A stretch of DNA of 64,000 nucleotides from an uncultured Arcanobacterium sp. (lineage in GTDB: Bacteria; Actinomycetota; Actinomycetes; Actinomycetales; Actinomycetaceae), in assembly GCA_958428545.1 (NCBI GenBank), contig CAUAGM010000003.1:62001-126000 (forward strand), given 5' to 3'. Shown here piece after piece: positions 20,897 through 28,793 of this stretch. Within the stretch, counting starts at the first letter, position 1; each line of letters opens with the position of its first letter. Both the position numbers and the translations under genes were made by a program. The notes under the pieces were generated by a model, which worked only from the letters and a program-made list of their open reading frames with translations, was not told where the DNA came from and did not search any database.

Positions 20897-23800
20897 GTGA
20901 AATTAAAGATTAGTAGAAGTTTCCTAGCTATCCTCATAGTCTTTGTAGCCACTATGACAGGTTTTAATATTCCATCGGCTCATGCTGAAGAAAATTATCG
21001 GGTGATGTATCTTACCTTCACTCCCGACCCATCGGTAGAAAAACCGCTTCAAAGTTATCGAATCGAATATTGGAATGAGGGGCAAGCAAAGCAAAAACAA
21101 ATGTTTGCTAGCATTCTGCCCAACGGAGATCTGTATGCCAGCGTCGGTTTACCTGCAGATACGGGAAATTTTTACGTTTATCGTACCGATACTCTTTCTG
21201 TGCAAAATGGGCAAAAAGAAAATAAAGTTTGGGAATCGGCTGTATTTAAAAACGTCAGGCTAGGAAACTCTGTGTACGCCAAGTGGGATGCTCGTAATTA
21301 CTCCTACACTCCTGATGGAAACTTTGATTCAGTAGATGACGGTCGATTAAAAGTATCTTTTACTCCCGATCCTAGTGTTCCAGTTGAGGAATATAATCTT
21401 TGGGTATGGAATGATGGAGAAAACGGGCATTCTGTGCCATTTACATCAAAAGATTCCAGTGGAAAACTTATTGCAGATATCATTGTGCCTGCGCCTCATA
21501 AAACAGTGAATCTTATCGTGCGCCGCTCAACTACGGCAAACGAATGGCAGTGGCAAACATCTAACATGGAAAAGATACCCGTTCCTGGAAGTGTGGCTAT
21601 CGGCTCGGATGGAACCTATACGTCGAAACCGGCCGATGCTCCTCTAGAAAAACCTACGTCCGTCACCTTAACTGTCCACTATGTGCGCTATGACAATAAG
21701 TATGATAACTGGAATATCTGGACTTGGTTGCCAGAGAAAACGGGTTCACGAGTTGATTTTGATGAGACTCACACAGCTACTATCACGCATACGGATACCA
21801 ATGGAATTGAAAAAGTTGGATTAATTGTACGTCGCTCTGATGCTGATAATGAATGGGCGGCTAAAAATACTGCAGCGGATCTTTTTGTGGATAAATTTCC
21901 AGATGGAAAAGCCGAAATTTGGATAGCTCAAGGGGATGAAAAGATTTACTATTCGGAAGCTGATATTCCTCAAAAACCGCCAGTGGCTCAATGCTCGGCA
22001 TTACACACTAAAGAATTTAACGAAAAATATTATTATGACGGGGAACTAGGGGCGCTGTATTCAGCAGAAAAAACGACGTTCCGACTCTGGGCGCCAACAG
22101 CTACGAAAGTTGAATTTGTTAATTACTCTGATAATGGTGCAGTTTCTGCAATGACCTCTGGCGAAAAAGGAACATGGGAAACGACTTTGCAAGGTGATCA
22201 GAAAGGGCTGCAATATCGTTACCGTCTGCATTTCGATGGTGGAAAAATAACTGAAGCTATTGATCCTTATGCAAGGGCAGTTACAGCTAATAGTACTCGT
22301 ACTGTGGTCATCGACGAAGATAAAACTATTCCACATAACTGGGATGGGAATCGGATGCCTGCGTTTACGTCTATGAAAGATGCCATTATTTATGAAGCCC
22401 ATGTACGCGATCTAACAATTGCTCCTGATAACGGAATTAAAAATAAAGGAAAGTTTTTAGGACTCACCGAATCTGGTACTAAAACGGATGCTGGCAATAT
22501 CTCGGGTCTTGACTATCTGAAATCCTTAGGGATTACGCATGTGCAGTTCCTGCCAATCTTCGATTTCGGTTCAGTTGATGAAACTGGTGATCTTTCTTAT
22601 AACGCACAGTATAACTGGGGCTATGATCCGCAAAACTACAATGTTCCTGAAGGATCTTATTCTACTAATCCCCAGGATCCGACCTCGCGTATTTTAGAGT
22701 TGAAATCTATGGTTGAGACTCTGCATAGCAACAATATGCGAGTAATTATGGATGTTGTTTACAATCATGTACACAACCCAGCGCTCTCTCCTTTGCAACA
22801 AACAGTTCCCGACTACTATTTCCGCATGGACGAAAATTGTTTGTTTAAAAACGGTACAGGAGTAGGCAATGAGACTGCTTCAGAGCAGCTAATGATGCGT
22901 AAATATATTGTCGATTCGGTAACCTACTGGGCTAAACATTACGATATTGATGGTTTTCGCTTTGATTTAATGGGAATTCACGATGTAGAAACTATGAAAG
23001 CTGTGCGTGAAGCATTAAATAAAATTGATCCTTCAATAGTGATTTTAGGAGAAGGCTGGGAAATGGGAAATCACCCAGCAGGTGTAGCGGGAGCCAATCA
23101 AAAAAATGCGCGCCAGCTGCCTGGAATTTCCTTCTTTAATGATCAATACAGAGACACAATAAAAGGTGATAATTTCAAGAGGGAAAGTAAAGGTTTTATT
23201 AGCGGCGCGAATGAGCAGCAGCGATCTTGGGACTTATTGAATAATATTAAAGGTGCACAATACGTGCGTGAATATCTCGATCCGAATCAATCTGTGATTT
23301 ACAATGAAGCGCACGATAATTACACCATGTTTGATAAGTTACGTGGAAGTTTGCCTACTGATATTTCTGATTCAGAGCTGGCTAAGCGTCACACCTTAGG
23401 TACGGCAACTCAATATTTAGCTAATGGAGCTGTGTTTATTCACGCGGGACAAGAATTTTTACGTACTAAGAATGGGGATGAAAATTCATATAAATCTCCA
23501 GATTCTATCAATAAGTTTGATTATGACCGAGCCAAAAAGTACGAAGAACACGTCAACTTTTTCCGCAATCTCAATAAATTCAGACTAAAGTACGATTTCA
23601 TGCGGCAAGGCACGTACACAGATGTGAATAATAAATATACGCATAAAATTATTGATGATGATAGTACGATTTCGACAGATCATATCGGATATAAGGTATT
23701 GGATGCTTTTAATCTGCCAACCAAGACTGGTAAAGACAGCTCTGATGCTTTTGTTTACATTAATGCTGGCAATCAGCCTTGGAAGGCTCCTTTGCCTAAG

Positions 23801-24346
23801 GGCGACTACGAAGTCGTTATTCAAAGTTTAAACCTTTACGATAACCCTACTTCGCTGGTCTCCAATGGCGAGGTGATTGTACCTGCTCTAAGCGTCTTAC
23901 TCGTTCGTGAAGCTGCAGCGCCTAAACCAGAGCCAGAACCTGAACCAGAACCGCAGCCTCAGCCCCAACCAGAACCGAAACCTCAACCAGAACCGAAACC
24001 AGAGCCACAGCCACAACCTGAACCTCAGCCAGAACCAGAACCGCAACCAGAACCAGAACCGCAACCAGAACCAGAACCTCAGCCACAGCCTCAACCAGAA
24101 CCGCAACCAGATTTGAATCCAGGTGATAGCTCTCGGGAACATCAGGCTCTTCTTCCTCGAGAAAATACAAAGGATAGAGGATTGCAGATGAATAGCCGCC
24201 AGGAGAATCTACCGCAGCTTAGTCACACTGGGTCAGATATTTATGAAGTATTTACTGCAGCTCTTTTTGTCACTTTAGCAGGAATTATCTTAGTGGGCAG
24301 TAGGCGTAGACAAACGCAAAGAAAAATTACTAAGTCACTTTCATAG
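20897..24346 (+). CDS. pulA: Secreted, cell-wall-sorted type I pullulanase
   Basis: Debranching enzyme that cleaves alpha-1,6 links of pullulan, glycogen or starch outside the cell. In order over 1149 residues: signal peptide ending near SAHA (about 1-31); three CBM41-like starch-binding modules (each with a variant of FTPDPS or VWND/WTWLP, about 33-375); a CBM48-like module ([15 protein letters not shown]); and a GH13 barrel with the type I pullulanase motif [25 protein letters not shown] (nucleophile Asp), LGEGW (acid Glu) and NEAHDNYT (Asp). A Pro/Glu/Gln spacer, sorting motif LSHTG (1108-1112), hydrophobic helix and Arg-rich tail complete it. GTG start after GAGGAG. Confidence 0.94.
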   Translation: MKLKISRSFLAILIVFVATMTGFNIPSAHAEENYRVMYLTFTPDPSVEKPLQSYRIEYWNEGQAKQKQMFASILPNGDLYASVGLPADTGNFYVYRTDTLSVQNGQKENKVWESAVFKNVRLGNSVYAKWDARNYSYTPDGNFDSVDDGRLKVSFTPDPSVPVEEYNLWVWNDGENGHSVPFTSKDSSGKLIADIIVPAPHKTVNLIVRRSTTANEWQWQTSNMEKIPVPGSVAIGSDGTYTSKPADAPLEKPTSVTLTVHYVRYDNKYDNWNIWTWLPEKTGSRVDFDETHTATITHTDTNGIEKVGLIVRRSDADNEWAAKNTAADLFVDKFPDGKAEIWIAQGDEKIYYSEADIPQKPPVAQCSALHTKEFNEKYYYDGELGALYSAEKTTFRLWAPTATKVEFVNYSDNGAVSAMTSGEKGTWETTLQGDQKGLQYRYRLHFDGGKITEAIDPYARAVTANSTRTVVIDEDKTIPHNWDGNRMPAFTSMKDAIIYEAHVRDLTIAPDNGIKNKGKFLGLTESGTKTDAGNISGLDYLKSLGITHVQFLPIFDFGSVDETGDLSYNAQYNWGYDPQNYNVPEGSYSTNPQDPTSRILELKSMVETLHSNNMRVIMDVVYNHVHNPALSPLQQTVPDYYFRMDENCLFKNGTGVGNETASEQLMMRKYIVDSVTYWAKHYDIDGFRFDLMGIHDVETMKAVREALNKIDPSIVILGEGWEMGNHPAGVAGANQKNARQLPGISFFNDQYRDTIKGDNFKRESKGFISGANEQQRSWDLLNNIKGAQYVREYLDPNQSVIYNEAHDNYTMFDKLRGSLPTDISDSELAKRHTLGTATQYLANGAVFIHAGQEFLRTKNGDENSYKSPDSINKFDYDRAKKYEEHVNFFRNLNKFRLKYDFMRQGTYTDVNNKYTHKIIDDDSTISTDHIGYKVLDAFNLPTKTGKDSSDAFVYINAGNQPWKAPLPKGDYEVVIQSLNLYDNPTSLVSNGEVIVPALSVLLVREAAAPKPEPEPEPEPQPQPQPEPKPQPEPKPEPQPQPEPQPEPEPQPEPEPQPEPEPQPQPQPEPQPDLNPGDSSREHQALLPRENTKDRGLQMNSRQENLPQLSHTGSDIYEVFTAALFVTLAGIILVGSRRRQTQRKITKSLS
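23926..24116 (+). repeat. PEP/PQP-encoding low-complexity repeats in the pullulanase
   Basis: About 63 codons alternate Pro with Glu, Gln or Lys, written as runs of CCAGAACC and CCTCAGCC. This is a typical rigid wall-spanning spacer before a sorting signal. Such hexamer arrays are prone to length change by slippage. Confidence 0.9.
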
Positions 24347-24568
24347 GAGATTTCAGATCCTATCAATAAGTGAATTTAAGTATCTCTATGCAGTAATTGT
24401 GATTGCCTGCGGGGGTATCTCAGGGGTATCTCCTTGTATTATCGGGTACCATCTGCGAGAGATTTTAAGATAAAATTAAATTAAAATAATGGATGTTTAC
24501 TGAAAGATTCACAGTGCTTGGCTGAAGGCTAGGGGAGTGAGCGTAAAATGATGGGGAGAGGATCGATA
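24347..24568. other. Intergenic region between pullulanase and garA
   Basis: No gene is visible. A short direct repeat GGGGTATCTC occurs at 24412-24421 and 24423-24432 (11-base period) and could be a paired regulator site. Two Shine-Dalgarno-like stretches (AGGGGAG and GGGGAGAGG) near the end make the garA start ambiguous. Confidence 0.4.
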
Positions 24569-25027
24569 ATGAGTGATGGTGCATATGAGGAGCCACTAAT
24601 GCCTGTACAAGATGCATCTTCTGCAACCTCTCGTATTTCTGGGATTACAAGAGACGCTCTCGATGTTCCAGCATCGCTGCCCGGGCTTGATGCAGATGAT
24701 CTTGCTGCTATCGATGCACTTCCTGCAACAAGTGCTCTGCTCATTGCGCGCCGTGGACCAAATGCAGGGGCGCGTTTCTTGCTTAATTCCGATTCCACAA
24801 TTGCGGGGCGTAGCACACGTGTCGATATTTTTCTTGACGACGTGACTGTCTCTCGTCGTCATGTTGAGTTTTTGCGTGACGGCGCAACTTTCACTCTTCG
24901 TGATATGGGCTCGTTGAACGGCACATATGTGAATAACGAGCTCGTTGATTTCAAAGTGCTTCGCACAAATGATGAGGTTCGTATTGGTAAATATCTTTTC
25001 TCTTTCTTTGCATCTCAAGGTGAATAA
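24569..25027 (+). CDS. garA: GarA/OdhI-type FHA-domain protein
   Basis: FHA protein of about 152 residues. The FHA domain (ARFLLNSDSTIAGRSTRVDIFLDD, SRRHVEFLRDG, GSLNGTYVNNE) binds phosphothreonine. In mycobacteria and corynebacteria the homologue switches 2-oxoglutarate dehydrogenase and glutamate metabolism under Ser/Thr kinase control. The gene is followed by two MerR regulators, as in the mycobacterial garA cluster. I do not see the N-terminal ETTS phosphorylation motif of GarA; the segment here reads DASSATSRISG. ATG 24569 or ATG 24548 could start it; both have good ribosome-binding sites. Confidence 0.85.
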   Translation: MSDGAYEEPLMPVQDASSATSRISGITRDALDVPASLPGLDADDLAAIDALPATSALLIARRGPNAGARFLLNSDSTIAGRSTRVDIFLDDVTVSRRHVEFLRDGATFTLRDMGSLNGTYVNNELVDFKVLRTNDEVRIGKYLFSFFASQGE

Positions 25028-25029
25028 TA

Positions 25030-25791
25030 ATGCTTAAGCCCCATGCTCATCTGCAGGCTCATGCTGATGATGACGCTTCATGTATTAGCTGGCCCCAGGA
25101 TTTGCCGCATGAGCCTACGCTTAAAATAGGTGAAGTGCGTTCAATGCTCAGCGCAGAGTTTCCTTTTTTAGCGGCGTCAAAGATTCGCCATTTTGAAAAT
25201 GAAGGTCTTATTGACCCTCAGCGCACACGTTCAAATCAGCGTATGTTTTCCCTTGCTGACGTTGAGCGTTTGCGTTTTATTCTTGTTGAGCAGCGTGATC
25301 GTTATACTCACCTCGCGCAAATTAAAGAAATGCTTCGTCAGTTAGATACTGGCGAAGTGATAAATGAGCATCCAGGAAAAATGCGTGCTGTGGGCGGGGG
25401 AGAGCAGGTCGCTATTCGTCCAGGTACTCGCTTGGCGAAAACAGAGCTATCGCAGTTGGTCGGAGTCTCTGTACAGACAATTGATCGCTATATTGATGTG
25501 GGTTTGCTGACGACCGATTCTCGCGGTCGTCTCACTGCTCAGGCAGTTGATATTGTGCGTTATGCTAATATGCTCGAAGAATTGGGTATGGATTCACGTC
25601 AGCTTCGTTCAGTTCGTACATCTGCCCATGCCCATGCTGTATCTGTTGTGAACATGCTCGCACTTGAGCGTTCCCGCAAGACGCCGCTTTCTCAGGAAAG
25701 GGTAGTGGCAGCAACAAGCGAAATGTCTGCATTACTTACACACTATTATCGCGCATTACTGCAAGAAAACATAGATGTTGAGCTGCGTTGA
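25030..25791 (+). CDS. MerR-family regulator (first of two after garA)
   Basis: 253 residues. The N-terminal winged helix (LKIGEVRSML, SKIRHFENEGLIDPQRT, NQRMFSLADVERLRFI) is a MerR DNA-binding domain; a dimerisation helix follows, and the C-terminal part contains a second HTH-like segment (ELSQLVGVSVQTIDRYIDVGLL). No Cys ligand set for metal is seen. It starts two bases after the garA stop and matches the mycobacterial MerR next to garA in order and architecture. Targets are unknown. Confidence 0.88.
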   Translation: MLKPHAHLQAHADDDASCISWPQDLPHEPTLKIGEVRSMLSAEFPFLAASKIRHFENEGLIDPQRTRSNQRMFSLADVERLRFILVEQRDRYTHLAQIKEMLRQLDTGEVINEHPGKMRAVGGGEQVAIRPGTRLAKTELSQLVGVSVQTIDRYIDVGLLTTDSRGRLTAQAVDIVRYANMLEELGMDSRQLRSVRTSAHAHAVSVVNMLALERSRKTPLSQERVVAATSEMSALLTHYYRALLQENIDVELR

Positions 25792-25801
25792 TCTCATAAA
25801 A

Positions 25802-25830
25802 CTTAAAGTAAATTCATCTTTTACTTTAAG
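25802..25830. repeat. AT-rich inverted repeat between the two merR genes
   Basis: CTTAAAGTAAA (25802-25812) and TTTACTTTAAG (25820-25830) form a perfect 11-bp inverted repeat around TTCATCT. It begins 10 bases after the stop of the first merR. An AT-rich stem like this is a poor terminator and may instead be an operator of one of the MerR proteins. Confidence 0.5.
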
Positions 25831-25933
25831 AAACGCCTATGCGACACGCCAAAATACTTAAATAATATCGTTGTGTTTTTAAAGAAAGAGGCTTAGGCTT
25901 AACACTAGGTTTTCAATAGGAGGGGCACGCGCC

Positions 25934-26503
25934 ATGATTGATCCAACCACGCTTGGAAAAAACTCTTCACAAGAGCAGCAAATGCTGTTTGACGATGGAT
26001 TGCCAGAGCTTGACGATGATTTTGGCTATCGAGGACCATCTGTCTGCCGCGCTGTTGGAATCACATACCGTCAGCTCGATTACTGGGATCGCACTGGGCT
26101 TGTTGGGCCAACCGTACGTGTGGCTCGCGGCTCTGGTACGCAGCGCCTTTATTCCTTTCGGGATGTTTTAGTATTGAAAGTGGTCAAACGCCTGCTTGAT
26201 ACGGGAGTTTCTTTGCAGCAAATTAGGGCTGCAGTTGCACGCCTTGAAGATTTTGGAGTTGATGATCTCGCAGGTATCACGCTGATGTCTGATGGTGCGT
26301 CAGTGTATTTATGCACCTCGAATGATGAAGTTATTGATCTTATCAATGGTGGGCAAGGTGTATTTGGTATAGCTCTCGGAAAAGTTTGGCGAGAAGTGGA
26401 AGGTTCGCTCACAGAGCTTCCAGTTGAACGATCTGAGTCTGTGGCTGATCGCATCGTTGATGAGCTTGCTCTTCGCCGTGCCCATAAGCGTGCACAAGGT
26501 TAA
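25934..26503 (+). CDS. MerR-family regulator (second of two after garA)
   Basis: 189 residues. The MerR DNA-binding domain is YRGPSVCRAVGITYRQLDYWDRTGLVGPTV, then GTQRLYSFRDVLVLKVVKRLLDTGVSLQQIRAAV, with an acidic N-terminal tail of about 30 residues. It resembles the second MerR of the mycobacterial garA region. There the two merR genes are separated by a nuclease-like gene; here only 142 bases lie between them. AGGAGGGG precedes the ATG by about nine bases. Confidence 0.88.
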   Translation: MIDPTTLGKNSSQEQQMLFDDGLPELDDDFGYRGPSVCRAVGITYRQLDYWDRTGLVGPTVRVARGSGTQRLYSFRDVLVLKVVKRLLDTGVSLQQIRAAVARLEDFGVDDLAGITLMSDGASVYLCTSNDEVIDLINGGQGVFGIALGKVWREVEGSLTELPVERSESVADRIVDELALRRAHKRAQG

Positions 26504-26785
26504 GATATGTGCTGGAGGCATGTGTCAGATCGTGCCTTCTCTTTTCTTATAGTGTTTCAGCAAGCAGGGCAGTAAAGCAGTACGCAAGAAAATGGCACGG
26601 AAGTGCTGCAAAACTCATAAACGAGATTTCTTTACCTAATCTGACATAATGTGCATTATCGGAATTAGATTGAAATGTGCTTCAGATTAGCGACTCTATA
26701 AGAACTCCCGTAAACTATCTACGGAACAAATAAGCGATTGTGTGCGTTGAATATGCAGATCAGCTTAAATTGAAAGAAGGATACG
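26504..26785. other. Intergenic region before rbpA
   Basis: 282 bases without a gene. CTAATCTGA near 26639 and TCAGATTAG near 26682 form a 9-bp inverted repeat with a loop of about 35 bases, which is long for a terminator. The region probably holds the rbpA promoter, but I cannot place it with confidence. Confidence 0.35.
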
Positions 26786-27136
26786 ATGGTTGAACGTTCG
26801 CTGCGTGGAATGAAAATTGGTGCTAACTCCTTAGAGTCTGACGAAGGTGTTGCTTTCGTTGAGCGCCACAATGTGACGTATGTATGCGATAATTCCCATC
26901 GTTTCGATATTACGATGGCAACCGATGCAGAAACGCCCTTTACTTGGGAATGCAAATGCGGAGCTGAGGCTCATCTTGCCAGTGGCGATACCGATCTTGA
27001 TGCTAAGCCGATAAAAGCTGTGCGCACACACTGGGATATGCTCCTTGAACGTCGAAGCGAAGATGAGCTGAAAGTACTGCTGAAAGAGCGTCTTGACCTT
27101 TTGCGTGCAGGAAAATTGTATAAGCGTATGCGCTAA
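26786..27136 (+). CDS. rbpA: RNA polymerase-binding protein RbpA
   Basis: Actinobacterial transcription activator that binds the principal sigma factor and stabilises the open complex. The 116-residue sequence has the N-terminal RSLRGMKIGANSLESDEGV, a zinc-binding beta-barrel core with Cys and His residues (VCDNSHRF, WECKCGAEA), the basic linker and the sigma-interaction domain THWDMLLERRSEDELKVLLKERL, all diagnostic. GAAGGA lies upstream of the ATG at 26786. It stands alone with its own upstream region and converges with lnt. Confidence 0.97.
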   Translation: MVERSLRGMKIGANSLESDEGVAFVERHNVTYVCDNSHRFDITMATDAETPFTWECKCGAEAHLASGDTDLDAKPIKAVRTHWDMLLERRSEDELKVLLKERLDLLRAGKLYKRMR

Positions 27137-27149
27137 AATAGGTGCTACG

Positions 27150-28793
27150 CTACCACGCTATCGATGCGAGCGACGACTTGACTTGGGTACGTCGAGGAAT
27201 TCGTGTGCGTTGCAATCCCCGTGCACTGAGCACTATTGCGAAAACTAATCCTGCAGCAGTTATACAGTAACGTTGTGCCCACGTCCTAATTGCGTATGTT
27301 TCTCCTTGATATAAAGGGATGTCTACAATACGTGCATCTTGAGTAAAAAGTTCAGTCTGATAGATGATCTTCCCATCTGGCATGGCTACCCCTGATGTTC
27401 CCATTGTGGAAACTTGAATAGCGGCGCGCCCAGTTTCGATTGCGCGAAAACGCGTAATGGCAAACTGCTGAAATGCTTCATCCGATTCTTCAAAAGTTAC
27501 GTTACTTGTTGGCACGATGAGGAAATGCGATCCCAGTGCTCCTTCAGCAACGATATCTGCATACGCAATTTCAAAACAGATAGGCACAGCTGCTGTGAGT
27601 CTTTGCTCTGAGTTATCTGTGTGAACAGAATTCGTGAGGTGAATACTCAAATGCGCAGGCTTATACCCCGGCTCCATATCGATTGGAATTTCATCTGTTT
27701 TTGTCGTCAGATGTTCAAAAAAGCTGCGATACGGCACGTATTCGCCAAAAGGCACAGGGCGCTGTTTGGAATAAGTTTCCGCATCAGAGGGAATCGTGCC
27801 ATCTGGATACTGGATAACGTAATCATTTGTGCGCAGTGTGCGCCCGTCACGCTCAAAATACTTTTGTGTTCCTAAAAGTAATGGCACACCAGCTTTGCGG
27901 GCAAGCTGCTGTATATCCTCTCGCGTATCGGGATCTTCTCGATAATCAAGCGCAGACGTTGATTCAGGAAATATGAGGATATCGGGTTGTTGCGCAAGAA
28001 TCTTATTCGCTGCTTGAATATGGTTTTCGGTGGTGATAGAACTCCACGATTCAGTGCTAACCTCACCAATTTTAGGTGCATTTCCTTGAACGATTCCGAC
28101 GCGAAGTGTACCGTTCGATTCTGGCGTTGAAAGGAGAGCAAGCGGCAAGCACAAGATCAATATGCTTATACATGCGGCAGCGATGGCACGCACTGGATGC
28201 AGGTGCAAAAAATTTCGCAGGGCAAGAATGAAAGAGATAGAGGCAATAACTGCTGCCGCTCCCACAAGTTCACTTCCCCCGAGAGAAGCCAAGTGTGCTA
28301 GTGGAGAATCGACGAGAGAGCATGCGCTCAATCCCCAAGGCAAACCGCCCATTGGTATGTAGCTGCGAGCAAGCTCCATGCCAGCCCACGATATGCCAGA
28401 AGTTAGCAGTCCGCAGGCAACGGCGATTGCAGATTTTTTGCTATCGACCCAACGCCATATTCCAGCCCAGATAAGAGCAACAGCACCAAAAAATAGACTT
28501 TCAAGCCCAGCGAGCGCTGCCCTCGGAACGAGCATTCCAGAAGCTACCTGCGCCCAATCAAACAGAAGATAAAAATAAATAAAACCGCCGAGCGTGCCCG
28601 TTATAAAAGCTCGCCCCCACGTTGCTCGATGAGCCGCCAGCCAGAAAAAAGCCAAGCCAGCTAGCATAAGCGGCCAATAATTTCGTGGAGCAGCAGCAGC
28701 CCACAGGCTTATACCCGCCGCACATGCCAATAAAATGCACACAACATACGGATACGAATGGCGACGTCTATATGATCTACTACCTATTATCAC
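27150..28793 (-). CDS. lnt: Apolipoprotein N-acyltransferase
   Basis: Integral membrane enzyme that adds the third acyl chain to lipoproteins. The N-terminal half has about six to seven hydrophobic helices; the C-terminal half is a nitrilase-type (CN_hydrolase) domain with Glu in ILIFPESTSALD, Lys in YSKQRPVPFGEYVP and Cys in VPICFEIAY, the complete catalytic triad. One more hydrophobic helix lies at the C-terminus. It is not fused to a dolichol-phosphate mannosyltransferase, unlike some mycobacterial copies. The best start is the GTG at 28793, overlapping the helY stop and preceded by GGGAG; a TTG at 28805 is possible. RibY in this window is a likely lipoprotein substrate. Confidence 0.93.
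   Translation of the reverse strand: MIIGSRSYRRRHSYPYVVCILLACAAGISLWAAAAPRNYWPLMLAGLAFFWLAAHRATWGRAFITGTLGGFIYFYLLFDWAQVASGMLVPRAALAGLESLFFGAVALIWAGIWRWVDSKKSAIAVACGLLTSGISWAGMELARSYIPMGGLPWGLSACSLVDSPLAHLASLGGSELVGAAAVIASISFILALRNFLHLHPVRAIAAACISILILCLPLALLSTPESNGTLRVGIVQGNAPKIGEVSTESWSSITTENHIQAANKILAQQPDILIFPESTSALDYREDPDTREDIQQLARKAGVPLLLGTQKYFERDGRTLRTNDYVIQYPDGTIPSDAETYSKQRPVPFGEYVPYRSFFEHLTTKTDEIPIDMEPGYKPAHLSIHLTNSVHTDNSEQRLTAAVPICFEIAYADIVAEGALGSHFLIVPTSNVTFEESDEAFQQFAITRFRAIETGRAAIQVSTMGTSGVAMPDGKIIYQTELFTQDARIVDIPLYQGETYAIRTWAQRYCITAAGLVFAIVLSARGLQRTRIPRRTQVKSSLASIAW

Noticed and set aside
23907..24170. Alternative open frames rich in Asn/Gln or Leu/Phe in the pullulanase spacer region
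   Set aside because: They are shadows of the Pro/Glu/Gln repeat read in other frames and strands.
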